DNA of 64,000 nt from DATKFM01 sp963810485 (GCA_963810485.1 CAWENQ010000007.1:496001-560000), one strand, 5' to 3'. Counted from the stretch's first letter, positions 48,327-56,709 are shown. Program-made: numbers and translations. The notes: generated by a model not told the origin, from the sequence alone.

Positions 48327-49367
48327 ATGTTTCTTACCCCGACGACCTTTGTAGTTGGTGCCGGCGCAAGTTGCGAGCTAGGCCTTCCCAGCGGGATCGG
48401 ACTGAAAAAACGCTTATCTGCGGTGTTGAATTTACGATACGCCGAATTTAGCGAAAGGCCTGAATCCGGCGAGTTTGCGATCGCTCAGGCCATGGCTGAA
48501 TTCATTAATACAGAAGCCAAGAATTTAAACTTCAATCACCTGAGACAGCGCTCTGTTCAAATCGCTGAAAACGTATCACTTGCAAGATCCATTGATCACT
48601 ACCTTCATGTTTTCAATCACGATGCCGAACTTACTCTCTGCGGTAAGATCGGAATCGCGTGGTGTCTCTTGGAGGCCGAACGTCTCTCTCATCTCAAAGT
48701 ATCCAACAGAGACGAAGCTCCAGTTCTTACCTTAGGTGTCGAAACGTGGTACGAAAAGTTCTGGGACATGCTTACTACTGGCGTGGCCAGGAATCAGATC
48801 GGCCATATCTTCGACAATGTTTCATTTGTAGTGTTCAACTACGACCGCTGCATCGAGCATTTTATCTTTCATAGCCTCCAGCGGTACTATCAGTTGCCTG
48901 CGGACCGCGCCGCTGCGTTGATGAAACGACTTCGCATTTTTCACGTCTACGGGACAGTGGGGCCGCTCCCTTGGCAGATAGAGCAACCACGAAATGGCAT
49001 CATGTTCGGGCAAGATCTATTCGGAGCCGCATTATTGAGGGCATCACGCAACTTGCGAACCTTTACAGAGCAAATTGAGGAAGGAACATTGCTAGACGCC
49101 GTTCGAAAGGAGTTCCTCTGGGCAAATAATGTTGTTTTCCTTGGGTGTGCATTCCACGATCAGAACATGCAGCTTCTGAAAGGCACATCCGGTACGCCTG
49201 TAGAACGGGTGTTCGCGACAGCATTCAAACTTTCTGAAGACGAGCGCGAGATATCAAGGGAACTTGCGCTAAAGACATTTGGGCTCGATACGAACGCCTA
49301 TTTAAGGTTTGAAAACACGACGTGCGATATCCTGCTCTACAATTACGGCCGTCGAATTTCCTCCTAG
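48327..49367 (+). CDS. SIR2-like domain protein (possible anti-phage defence)
   Basis: A 346-residue protein with a SIR2-like NAD-binding domain. It shows FVVGAGASCELGLPSG (GAGAS at 11-15), ARSIDHYL, VFNYDRCIEHF (N171, Y172, D173), the catalytic-type histidine H206 in FHVYGTVG, and FLGCAFHDQN. Stand-alone SIR2-like proteins of this kind are common in defence islands, where they destroy NAD+ on infection. GC content and codon use are clearly lower than in the neighbours, and the gene lies just after tRNA-Gly, both signs of transfer. No partner gene is adjacent, and there is no clear second domain. Confidence 0.8.
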   Translation: MFLTPTTFVVGAGASCELGLPSGIGLKKRLSAVLNLRYAEFSERPESGEFAIAQAMAEFINTEAKNLNFNHLRQRSVQIAENVSLARSIDHYLHVFNHDAELTLCGKIGIAWCLLEAERLSHLKVSNRDEAPVLTLGVETWYEKFWDMLTTGVARNQIGHIFDNVSFVVFNYDRCIEHFIFHSLQRYYQLPADRAAALMKRLRIFHVYGTVGPLPWQIEQPRNGIMFGQDLFGAALLRASRNLRTFTEQIEEGTLLDAVRKEFLWANNVVFLGCAFHDQNMQLLKGTSGTPVERVFATAFKLSEDEREISRELALKTFGLDTNAYLRFENTTCDILLYNYGRRISS

Positions 49368-49467
49368 CTTGTACAACAATGATAGGCGGAGCCGTATGGA
49401 TCCGCCTTGCGCATTGACACTAGAATATGCGCTCACCTTCGCCCGAACCAGTGGGGCCATCTGCTCA

Positions 49468-49672
49468 ATGTCGCTGAAATCCATCAATCCCCCCTGACAT
49501 CCCCACGCCCCAGACCATCACCCACGTCATCGTCGCCGCCGGCGCCAGACTCGTCTTCATCGCCGGCCAGGTCGCCGAGGATGCGCAGGGCAATCTCGTC
49601 CGGGCCGGGGATATGGCGGCGCAGGCGCGGCAGGTGTTTGGCAATGGCGCGCCGCCAGTCGCGATCTGAAAT
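49468..49672 (+). pseudogene. Truncated RidA-family gene
   Basis: MSLKSINPP, a +1 shift at about 49495, then DIPTPQTITHVIVAAGARLV, FIAGQVAEDAQGNL and AGDMAAQARQVF: the first half of a RidA/YjgF enamine deaminase. Family similarity stops at about 49650, and the frame ends soon after in TGA; the second half of the ~130-residue family is missing. GC content is back to host level here, so this remnant marks the right edge of the atypical segment. Confidence 0.7.
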
Positions 49673-49775
49673 TGGCACCTGTCGTGTGTAATGGCAGAGA
49701 AAAGAATCGACGATCCAAGAATTCCGGCCAACCTCCCGGCCCCAGGCGGCGCAGTCCGTCGGGCGAGTCGCGAGA

Positions 49776-50306
49776 TCAAGCAGGAACGTAGATCAGCCTG
49801 ATCACATTCTCGCCAATCCGATCGTGAGCCATAAGGCGGAGCGGCGGCCGGGGTCCGGCGAAGTATGGCTTGCCGTGACCAAGCACGACGGGGTGCAAGT
49901 AGATTCGATACTCATCGATCAGGCCGAGTTCGGTGAGGCTTTGCGCCAGGTCCGGGCCAGCAACTTCGATCTCCCCGTCGCGCTCGGCCTTCAGCTTGCG
50001 GATCGCGCCCTCAAGATCATCCTCAACAAGCCTGGCGCTGGGGCCGACCGACTTCAACGAGCGCGAGACGACCCATTTCGGCTGTTTCCGCCACGCCGCC
50101 GCGAAGGCGTGTCGCTCTGCATCCCATTCAGGATGTTCGTCGTCCCAGTAACGCATGACCTCATACATTCGGCGACCGTACACACTGCCCGCCTGCCGCC
50201 GCGCCTCCTCGATGAAGTGACGGAAGAGCGTGGGGCTTGGCGCAAACGCCATATGGTCGACGTAACCGTCCAGGGACTGGTTCATTCCGAACACGAGCTT
50301 GGCCAT
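49776..50306 (-). CDS. Dihydrofolate-reductase-like (RibD C-terminal) family protein
   Basis: A 176-residue reductase-fold protein: MAKLVFGMNQSLDGYVD, GRRMYEVMRYWDD, KWVVSRSL, EIEVAGPDLAQSLTELGLIDEYRIYLHPVVLG (residues ~110-145). These are marks of the YwjB/RibD C-terminal family, NADPH-dependent reductases of mostly unknown substrate. ATG 50306 has AGGAAG close upstream; GTG at 50312 is the alternative. It diverges from the ArsR gene. Confidence 0.88.
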   Translation of the reverse strand: MAKLVFGMNQSLDGYVDHMAFAPSPTLFRHFIEEARRQAGSVYGRRMYEVMRYWDDEHPEWDAERHAFAAAWRKQPKWVVSRSLKSVGPSARLVEDDLEGAIRKLKAERDGEIEVAGPDLAQSLTELGLIDEYRIYLHPVVLGHGKPYFAGPRPPLRLMAHDRIGENVIRLIYVPA

Positions 50307-50399
50307 ACGCACTTCCTTTCCTTACGCGGCACGGTTTGGGGCTTGTTTAAATCACTCTTTCGTTATATAACTGATTCATTATGTATCGAGATATCCGCC

Positions 50400-50762
50400 A
50401 TGACCACCCTCGACCAGTCCTTCGCCGCCCTCGCCGACCCCACCCGCCGCGCCATCATCGCGCGGCTGGCGGAGGGTGAGGCGACGGTGCAGGACCTCGC
50501 CCGCCCGTTTTCCATCAGCCAGCCCGCGATCAGCCGCCACCTGAAGGTGCTGGAGGAGGCGGGACTGATCGAAACCCGCATCGAAGGCACCGCCCGCCCC
50601 CGCCGCCTGAAACCGGACGCCGTCGCGGCGCTCTGGGACTGGCTCGGCCAATACCGCGCGCTGTGGGAGACGCAGTTCCAGAAGCTGGATGCGGTTCTCG
50701 ACGGCCTGTCAGACGAAACGGACCAAACACCTTCCGACAACCCTGAAAGGAGCACATCATGA
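50400..50762 (+). CDS. ArsR-family transcriptional regulator (first of two)
   Basis: A 120-residue winged-helix regulator: FAALADPTRRAIIARLAEGEA, HTH VQDLARPFSISQPAISRHLKVL, wing GLIETRIEGTARPRRL. The metal-binding cysteines of classic ArsR are absent, as in the subgroup paired with SRPBCC proteins. The stop overlaps the next start (ATGA). It probably autoregulates the two-gene unit. Confidence 0.9.
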   Translation: MTTLDQSFAALADPTRRAIIARLAEGEATVQDLARPFSISQPAISRHLKVLEEAGLIETRIEGTARPRRLKPDAVAALWDWLGQYRALWETQFQKLDAVLDGLSDETDQTPSDNPERSTS

Positions 50763-51225
50763 ACATGACCCTGGACCTGACCAAGCTGCAGGTCGCACTG
50801 GACGGCGAAACCGACATCATCGTCCGTCGCGATTTCACCCATCCACCCGCCCGCGTCTGGCGGGCGCTGACCGAGCCTGCGCTGATCCGCCAGTGGATGG
50901 GGTCGCGACGACATGACGCGCTGCGAGATGGACCTGCGTCCGGGCGGGACCTTTCACTATGAATGGGAAGCGTTCTTTTTCTCGGGGCCGATCCTGGCCG
51001 TCGATGCCCCGCATCACATGACCCATGTCGAATATTTCAACGGCGATACGACTTCGGGTGCAACGATCATAACCGATCTGGTCGCGCGTGGAACCGGGAC
51101 CCGCATGACCCAGGTGATGCGCTATGCCAATGCACGAGGCGCGGGCCGCCGCGATTGCCAACGGCTTCACCGACGGCCTGGACGACGTTTATGAGAAGCT
51201 CGAGGCGCTGCTGACCGCTGATTGA
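50759..51225 (+). pseudogene. SRPBCC/AHSA1-domain protein (two +1 frameshifts)
   Basis: MNMTLDLTKLQVALDGETD, RDFTHPPARVWRALTEPALI and RQWMG in one frame, then DDMTRCEMDLRPGGTFHYEW, IITDLVARGTGTRMTQVMRYA in a second, and GLDDVYEKLEALLTAD in a third: the START-like ligand-binding fold of AHSA1-type proteins. Removing one base near 50906 and one near 51135 gives 155 codons. Paired by a four-base overlap with the ArsR regulator. Confidence 0.8.
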
Positions 51226-51349
51226 CGGGCTTTTCGCCACATAGCCGGCAAGCACCTGTCACAGGGACGTTGCGCAGCCGGAGGCGGCGGGGCGGTGGCC
51301 GGGATTAGTTAGCCCTTGCGCTAAGTGTTCGTTGCTGATACTTAGCCTG

Positions 51350-51693
51350 ATGGAACAGTATTCAGCGCAGCTCGACGGCATCTTCCAGGCCCTGGCCGAT
51401 CCCACGCGGCGGGCCGTGCTGGGGCGGCTGGGCAAGGGGCCGCGAGCATCGGCGAACTCGCGAAGCCGTTCGACATGGCGCTGCCGTCATTCATGAAGCA
51501 CATCCATTTCCTCGAGGACAGCGGCCTGATCCGGACGCGCAAGGATGGCCGCGTGCGCACCTGTGCGATCAGGAAGCGGCCGTTCGCCGCCGTCGAGACG
51601 TGGCTGTCCGCCCAGCGCGCCGTCTGGGAAGCGCGCACCGACAGGCTCGAGCATTTCGTCACCACCGTCAGGGACAAGGGACAATCAAGATGA
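51350..51693 (+). pseudogene. ArsR-family transcriptional regulator (second; one frameshift)
   Basis: MEQYSAQLDGIFQALADPTRR and AVLGRLGKGP, then after one missing base near 51440, ASIGELAKPFDMALPSFMKH, FLEDSGLIRTRKDGRVRTC and WLSAQRAVWEARTDRLEHF. It has the same architecture as the regulator at 50400, without metal-binding cysteines. Correcting the deletion gives 115 codons. Its stop overlaps the following start. Confidence 0.8.
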
Positions 51694-52160
51694 TCCAGGC
51701 CGTGAATCCGGAACTCGACCTCACGATGGCGCGCCTCATCAAGGCGCCGCGGGCGGCCGTCTGGCGCGCCTGGACCGATCGCGCCAGCTTCGAGCAATGG
51801 TGGATTCCGGCGCCGGCCAAATGCAAGGTGCTGCACATGGACTTGAACCCCGGCGGCGCCTTCGTGACCCTGATGAGCGAGGGCGGCGGCGCGTTCCAGC
51901 CGCATTTGAATGCCTGCTTCCTCGCCGTCGACGAGGGCGAGCGGATCGTCTTCACCAATGCGCTGACAGGCGGATGGCGGCCGGCCGAGCAGCCCTTCAT
52001 GACGGCGATCATCAGGCTGAGCGACCATCCGCAGGGCACCGAGTATGCCGCCCATGTCATGCATAAGAGCAACGCCGACCGGAACATGCATGACGAGCTG
52101 GGCTTCCAGGACGGCTGGGGCACCGTCGCCGCGCAGCTCGCCAAGCTGGTGGAGCCCTAA
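51690..52160 (+). CDS. SRPBCC/AHSA1-domain protein
   Basis: A 156-residue START-like protein: LDLTMARLIKAPRAAVWRAW, FEQWWIPAPAKCKVLHMDLN, PGGAFVTLMSEG and HDELGFQDGWGTVAAQLAKL at the end. AHSA1-type proteins bind hydrophobic ligands or act as stress factors. It forms the second ArsR-SRPBCC pair in tandem, with an ATGA overlap. Confidence 0.9.
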   Translation: MIQAVNPELDLTMARLIKAPRAAVWRAWTDRASFEQWWIPAPAKCKVLHMDLNPGGAFVTLMSEGGGAFQPHLNACFLAVDEGERIVFTNALTGGWRPAEQPFMTAIIRLSDHPQGTEYAAHVMHKSNADRNMHDELGFQDGWGTVAAQLAKLVEP

Positions 52161-52167
52161 GGAAAGA

Positions 52168-52187
52168 GCCCCGCCTTTCGACGGGGC
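52168..52187. terminator. Weak hairpin between convergent genes
   Basis: GCCCCG (52168-52173) and CGGGGC (52182-52187) with an 8-base loop, just after the SRPBCC stop and before the convergent ferritin-like gene's end. There is no U-run, so it is at best a Rho-assisted or bidirectional terminator. Confidence 0.35.
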
Positions 52188-52222
52188 CCTCTCGCCGCCG
52201 CACATGCGCGCGGCGGCTCCCA

Positions 52223-52810
52223 CTACATCAGTTTGCCGCGGGCCTGCTCGGCGCGGGCGGCGCCGATGGCGGTCTTCACGTCCTTCTGCTCCTCGGGCGG
52301 CGGCAGCACCGCCTTCATGCCGAGGGAGGCGATCCACAATTCGCGGCACCAGCCCTTGCTGTGATAGAGATGCTCGTCCTCCTGGTCCTCGACCTCGTCG
52401 CAGGCCTCGCGCAGCATCTTCTTCTCCTCGGCCTTCGCCTTCTCGGCGGCCTTGCCCAGGAGCTCCCAGTTCAGGTGGTCCTTGGTCTCGGCGAAGACCA
52501 CGCATTCGCAGGCGACGAGCTCGGCGCCCTTCGCGTCGCCGGCTTCCTTGGCCATGGTCATGGCCTTCACCAGGGATTCGCCGATATGGCCGACGATCTT
52601 GCGGCCCGGGGTCATCTCCGGCTGCAGGCCCAGCTTGTCGAACAGCTCCTGCACGACTTCCACATGGCGCTTGGTCTGTTGCAGATACTCGGTCCATTCC
52701 TTCTTCAGGTCGGGATTGACGGCGCATTGCACCGCCGTCTCGTAGATCTTCACGCCTCCCATCTCGGTTTCGAGCATCTGCTGCAGGAGTTCGGTAAGCT
52801 GTTTGTTCAT
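52223..52810 (-). CDS. Ferritin-like domain protein
   Basis: A 195-residue four-helix-bundle protein. Metal-binding type E and H residues occur in LETEMGGVKIYETA, QTKRHVEVVQELF, ECVVFAETKDHLNWELL and DQEDEHLYHSKGW. This matches rubrerythrin/ferritin-like di-iron proteins of unknown physiological role, possibly iron storage or peroxide handling. ATG 52810 is chosen because upstream codons add an unrelated arginine-rich leader. Confidence 0.78.
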   Translation of the reverse strand: MNKQLTELLQQMLETEMGGVKIYETAVQCAVNPDLKKEWTEYLQQTKRHVEVVQELFDKLGLQPEMTPGRKIVGHIGESLVKAMTMAKEAGDAKGAELVACECVVFAETKDHLNWELLGKAAEKAKAEEKKMLREACDEVEDQEDEHLYHSKGWCRELWIASLGMKAVLPPPEEQKDVKTAIGAARAEQARGKLM

Positions 52811-52945
52811 GGGTGAATCCTTCCGGTTGCCGGGCCGCGAACGCACGGATCAGGGTTGTGCCTTCTGAGGGAACGGGCCGGTTTACCCATGGTTCCCGGG
52901 ACCGGGGGGATCGTTCTGTGGCGCGGCCGTTAGGACTGATATCGC

Positions 52946-53845
52946 TCAGGTCAGCTCGGTGTCGTCCTCCGGCCACACGGGATCGGGCGCGAAATACTCG
53001 TCCAGGCGGGCGGGCAGGTCCTTCCAGGTCGTCCAGGCATTGGTGGGGACGAACCAGTGGTTCAGGAAGGGCCGCTGGGACGGCGCCTTGATGCCCAGGC
53101 GGTTGATCTTGAGGAAATGGGGATCGCGCTCGGACATCCGGATGATCGGGATGTGGGGCGCGATCATCTGGTCCTCGTAGTCGCTCCAGGTGGCGCCCTT
53201 CGGCAGCCGCTTCAGCTCGATCAGCGAGGCGACCGTCTCCTCCGGCCGTGCTGCGCCGAGGATCGGCGTGCCCGGGCGCTTCTTGAAGGGGATCTTCCTG
53301 ATCGCCGCGGCCGAGGGGAGCTCGCGCCCTTCCCAGTCCAGCACTTCGCAGATCGGGCTCTTGCCGCGGAAGCGGGTGAAATAGGCGATCACCCGCAGCA
53401 AGGTCCAGGCGCCCGCGGGATGGGGATAGGCCAGGATCTCATCGGTCTCGAAATCGCACTGCTCGATATAGGGCGGCTTTGTCTTCGCGGCCTTGGCGGG
53501 CTGTGGCGAGCCGAGTTGCTTTGCCAGCTTGTCGAGCTGGGCCTGCTGCGCGCGCTGCGACTTATGGTCTTCCCAGCGCTGAGTCAGGACCGGAGTTTTG
53601 ATCAGGCGCAGGACGGTGTCCCGCAGATCCTTCGGCAGCATGCCGTCCTTCCACAGGAGATCCGCCAGGGCGAGATGGGCGAGGATATCGTCCTCGCTCT
53701 CGGGTGCAGCGCCCAGGCCGAGGGTGTCCTGGACCACGGCGGCCAGATCGACGCCGCGAAACCCGAACTTCTTGCATTCGCGATAGATGCCCCGAACGTC
53801 CAGGCCGACATCGCTCTGATAAAGCCCCGTTCCCCAGCTCCCCAT
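52946..53845 (-). CDS. Hypothetical protein with MGSWGTGLYQSD N-terminus (DUF4259-like)
   Basis: A 299-residue soluble protein. The N-terminal MGSWGTGLYQSDVGLDVRG resembles the DUF4259 group, some members of which act as immunity or regulatory proteins; the remainder (LLRVIAYFTRFRGKSPICEVLDW, FLNHWFVPTNAW) is not recognised. There is no signal peptide or membrane segment. No toxin gene is adjacent, so an immunity role is not supported here. Confidence 0.65.
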   Translation of the reverse strand: MGSWGTGLYQSDVGLDVRGIYRECKKFGFRGVDLAAVVQDTLGLGAAPESEDDILAHLALADLLWKDGMLPKDLRDTVLRLIKTPVLTQRWEDHKSQRAQQAQLDKLAKQLGSPQPAKAAKTKPPYIEQCDFETDEILAYPHPAGAWTLLRVIAYFTRFRGKSPICEVLDWEGRELPSAAAIRKIPFKKRPGTPILGAARPEETVASLIELKRLPKGATWSDYEDQMIAPHIPIIRMSERDPHFLKINRLGIKAPSQRPFLNHWFVPTNAWTTWKDLPARLDEYFAPDPVWPEDDTELT

Positions 53846-53928
53846 TTACGCTTCTCCGAATTCTAGTCTGCTTGAATCACCCATATTTCTTTCCAGGCGA
53901 AAGCGCTAGGCAATGCAGTTAGAAGACA

Positions 53929-54076
53929 GTCCCCTCGCCCCGCTTGCGGGGAGAGGGTTAGGGTGAGGGGGTGCTTGAAAAGTTTTAATACCGGCTGAAT
54001 TTTCTGGATGCATCGCATGCGCTGTCGGCAGCCCCTCACCCTAACCCTCTCCCCCACTTCGTGGGGGCGAGGGGAC
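53929..54076. repeat. CCCTC-type inverted-repeat element, copy 4
   Basis: GTCCCCTCGCCCC on the left (53929-53941) and GGGGCGAGGGGAC on the right (54064-54076) are perfect inverted termini. Each end continues into a second hairpin half (GAGAGGGTTAGGGTGAGGGG and its inverse). The centre is about 60 bases. It is closely related to copy 5. Confidence 0.83.
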
Positions 54077-54094
54077 AATTTTTTCAGACCGTCG

Positions 54095-54487
54095 TCACTC
54101 TTCCCGCACCCGCTCCCGGAACGGCCCGACGGCGACGAGCTTTCGCCGCCCATCGCAAAAGCTCACCGACAGCGTATCGCCGGACACATGATAGATCGCA
54201 TCCTGCCGGTAGCGCAGGCCGAGATCGCAGGCGGCGTCGAAGGGGAAATCAACGGCCCAGCCGGGCTCCGCGTGGCCGGTCGTGGGCGAGTAGCCGGTGA
54301 TCCGCGCCGTCCAGACGCCAAGCTGCCGCAGCTCTCCAGTCAATCTGCGATCAGCCGCTTCGTTCTCGGCAGACGTCCAGCGTTCGCCGGTGGTCGCATA
54401 GGCCGTGACGATGACGAACGCCGACGGCCAATCGGGAATGGGCGCGGGCGTCCTGAAATGAGTCTCGAAATAGTTGGGATCCAGCAC
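54095..54487 (-). CDS. DUF3293 family protein
   Basis: A 130-residue protein: FETHFRTPAPIPDWPSAFVIV, TAYATTGERWTSAEN, RRLTGELRQLGVWTARITGY, GWAVDFPFDAACDLGLRYRQ, AIYHVSGDTLSVSFCDGRR. This order matches DUF3293, a small bacterial family without a known function. It abuts the repeat element on one side. Confidence 0.78.
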   Translation of the reverse strand: MLDPNYFETHFRTPAPIPDWPSAFVIVTAYATTGERWTSAENEAADRRLTGELRQLGVWTARITGYSPTTGHAEPGWAVDFPFDAACDLGLRYRQDAIYHVSGDTLSVSFCDGRRKLVAVGPFRERVREE

Positions 54488-54510
54488 CGGTGGATTTGTC
54501 CTGCACCGCG

Positions 54511-55491
54511 TCAGGCCGCCGCCCAGGCGGGCGCCTTGCGTTTCAGGATCTCCTCGGCCTGCCGCACCATGGCCTGCACGATCGCTTCTGCCGGCGCGAC
54601 TTCGTGGATGAGCCCGACGGCTTCGCCGACGATCGGGCTGACCGTCTTCGCATCGCCTTTCGCCATCGCGTCGGCATAGCGCGGGCCTTCGGCGCCGACG
54701 GCGGCGCGCAGCTCGTCCTCCTTGCCGAACCAGCGGTCCGTGGTCGCGCTCTTCATCGCGCGGATGTCGTAGCGCTTCGGCCAGATGTCGAAGCCGCGCA
54801 CGATATCCACCACCTTGTTGCGCAGCGTGTCATCACCGCCGGCGGCGACCGTCGCCGCCTTCATGTTCGGATGCACCAGCGCTTCCTCGCTGGCGTAGAA
54901 CCGCGTGCCGACCAGGACGCCGTCGGCGCCCAGCGCCAGCGCGGCCGCGAGGCCCCGGCCGTCGGCGACGCCGCCGGCGGCGCAGAGCAGGATCTCGGGC
55001 GCGCGCCTGGCGATGAGGTCGGCGACCTCCGGCACCAGGGTGAAGGTGGCGCGCCGCTCGCCATGGCCGCCGGCCTCGCCGCCCTGGGCGACCAGGATGT
55101 CGGCGCCGAGATCGATGCAGTGCGCGGCGTCGGCCAGGGTCTGGATCTGGCAGATGAAGGGCAGGCCGGCCTGCTTGATGCGCGGCGCGAAGGGCGCGGG
55201 ATCGCCGAAGGAGAGGAACATCGCGCCGTGGGCGCGCTCGAGCGCGATGTCCAGGAGGTGCGGCTGCTTCTTCAGCGACCAGGTGATGAAGCCGCAGCCG
55301 ACGCGCTGGTTGCCCGCCGCCGCCAGTTGCTCGCGCAGCCACTTCTCCTCGCCATAGCCGCCGCCGATCAGGCCGAGGCCGCCGGCCGCGGTCACCGCCG
55401 CCGCCAGCTTGCCGCCGGCGGCAAAGCCCATGGGCGCGGAGATGATGGGATGATCGATCTTGAGTTTTTCGGTGAGCCGGGTGCGCAGCAT
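54511..55491 (-). CDS. Nitronate monooxygenase family protein
   Basis: A 326-residue FMN-dependent TIM-barrel enzyme: HPIISAPMGFAAGGKLAAAV, GLGLIGGGYGEEKWLREQL, VAQGGEAGGHGERRATF (catalytic-region histidine) and LALGADGVLVGTRFYASEEA (FMN phosphate site). It oxidises alkyl nitronates such as propionate-3-nitronate. ATG 55491 gives the conserved N-terminus LRTRLTEKLKIDHPI. Confidence 0.92.
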   Translation of the reverse strand: MLRTRLTEKLKIDHPIISAPMGFAAGGKLAAAVTAAGGLGLIGGGYGEEKWLREQLAAAGNQRVGCGFITWSLKKQPHLLDIALERAHGAMFLSFGDPAPFAPRIKQAGLPFICQIQTLADAAHCIDLGADILVAQGGEAGGHGERRATFTLVPEVADLIARRAPEILLCAAGGVADGRGLAAALALGADGVLVGTRFYASEEALVHPNMKAATVAAGGDDTLRNKVVDIVRGFDIWPKRYDIRAMKSATTDRWFGKEDELRAAVGAEGPRYADAMAKGDAKTVSPIVGEAVGLIHEVAPAEAIVQAMVRQAEEILKRKAPAWAAA

Positions 55492-55607
55492 GATCTGTCT
55501 CCGAATGCAGCTTTGCGCAAAGGCTACAACAGCCGCATCGGCTTGCACAGGCAGGCAGCGCGGCGGCGATCGTTGCCAACCGGACTGCTATTGGAGTTCG
55601 GCTTCCA

Positions 55608-56012
55608 TCAATCCGCCGGCAATGAATGATGCTCGTGGGTGATGCGCCACTCGCCGTCGATCTTGCGGAATCCCATGGTCAGCCGGAACTTGAGCGGTTC
55701 GCGATGGCCGTCGGAATCGATGGCGACGCAATGGCCGGTCGCCGTGGCGAAGGCCACATCGCTGCCGGCGGTGATCCGCACATCGCTGAAGTCGAAGGCG
55801 ACCGGTTTCTCCGCCGAGTCGAAGAAGGTCTCCCATGTGGCCATGTAGGCCTCGAGACCCTGCACCCGGAACGGCGGCGGTACATCGAACATCAGGATGC
55901 CGGCATCGTGGCCGGCGCGGATCGCCGCGCGGTCTTCGTCGCGCACCGCCTTGGCCCAGCTGTTGATCAGGGCCTTGATGTCCCGCTCGTCCTTCGATGC
56001 CGCTTTCGCCAT
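55608..56012 (-). CDS. SnoaL-like / ketosteroid-isomerase-fold protein
   Basis: A 134-residue NTF2-fold protein: ALINSWAKAVRDEDRAAIRAG, FDVPPPFRVQGLEAYMATWE, KFRLTMGFRKIDGEWRITHEHHS. The pattern fits DUF4440/SnoaL_3-type proteins, often isomerases, cyclases or of unknown activity. ATG 56012 (MAKAASKDERD) is preferred over an upstream frame that crosses an inverted repeat. Confidence 0.85.
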   Translation of the reverse strand: MAKAASKDERDIKALINSWAKAVRDEDRAAIRAGHDAGILMFDVPPPFRVQGLEAYMATWETFFDSAEKPVAFDFSDVRITAGSDVAFATATGHCVAIDSDGHREPLKFRLTMGFRKIDGEWRITHEHHSLPAD

Positions 56013-56037
56013 CGCCGCGGATCCTCCGGCTGCGTCC

Positions 56038-56078
56038 GTGGGCTCTCCTAACATAAGACTTAGGGAGGCGGAGCCCAC
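56038..56078. terminator. Inverted repeat between osmC and the SnoaL-like gene
   Basis: GTGGGCTC (56038-56045) and GAGCCCAC (56071-56078) form an 8-bp stem, with a second inner stem TCCTAA/TTAGGGA. It could end the osmC transcript (minus strand). No U-run follows. Confidence 0.35.
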
Positions 56079-56126
56079 AGACAAGCGGGCCGCGCGGCCG
56101 GCGGCACTTGAGTCGAAGCGAGATGC

Positions 56127-56618
56127 CTAGGCCGACCGCGCGGCCGGTACGGCGGCCGTGATCACCGGCTCATGCAGGACCGAGAAATTCATCGAGCGGG
56201 CGATAAAGCATTTGGCCGGCACTTCATGATGCAGCTCCCGGGCCACGTCGAGATCGCCGCGGCTCACGGTGACCTCCGGCCGCAGCACCACCCGGGTGAA
56301 CTGGCCGGAGCCGTCGGCATTCTCCACCATGATGCCTTCGGCGTGATCGACATAGGCGGAAACGACAATGCCGTGGTCGGAACAGAGATGCAGGTACCAG
56401 AGCATGTGACAGGCCGACAGCGAGGCGACGAGCAGCTCCTCGGGATTGTGGCGGGCCGGGTCGCCGCGAAAGCTCGGATCGGACGAGCCGGGAATCGGCG
56501 GCTTGCCCTCCATGCGGATTTCGTGGGCCCGCTGGTAGCCGGTATGGGTCGCCGTGCCGGTGCCGGTATTACCGGTCCATTCGAGGGCGGTTAGATAGCG
56601 ATGCTCGCGTGCGGTCAT
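56127..56618 (-). CDS. OsmC-family peroxiredoxin-like protein
   Basis: A 163-residue OsmC protein that reduces organic hydroperoxides. The two redox cysteines are in SLSACHMLWYLHLC and VPAKCFIARSMNFS. The gene diverges from a GntR regulator with an operator-like palindrome between them, so it is probably controlled by that regulator. Confidence 0.92.
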   Translation of the reverse strand: MTAREHRYLTALEWTGNTGTGTATHTGYQRAHEIRMEGKPPIPGSSDPSFRGDPARHNPEELLVASLSACHMLWYLHLCSDHGIVVSAYVDHAEGIMVENADGSGQFTRVVLRPEVTVSRGDLDVARELHHEVPAKCFIARSMNFSVLHEPVITAAVPAARSA

Positions 56619-56657
56619 GAATGCTCCCTTTTGGTGAAATGGGACTTGGCGCTAAAT

Positions 56658-56681
56658 TGGATACATGTTATCATGTATCCA
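56658..56681. promoter_or_regulatory. GntR-type operator between osmC and gntR
   Basis: Perfect 10-bp arms TGGATACATG (56658-56667) and CATGTATCCA (56672-56681) around TTAT. Spacing and the ATACAT-type half-site fit binding of a GntR/FCD dimer, probably the adjacent regulator. The position covers the region where both divergent promoters should lie. Confidence 0.7.
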
Positions 56682-56709
56682 TTGGGGAGTCAAAAAGGGG
56701 TCTTGGGGA

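Noticed and set aside
51342..52976. 544-codon minus-strand frame
   Set aside because: Crosses opposite the ArsR and SRPBCC genes and in the wrong frame through the ferritin-like gene.
56665..56709. Longer N-terminus of the GntR regulator from ATG 56665
   Set aside because: That ATG lies inside the operator palindrome, and the added residues are not part of the winged helix; ATG 56710 is more likely.
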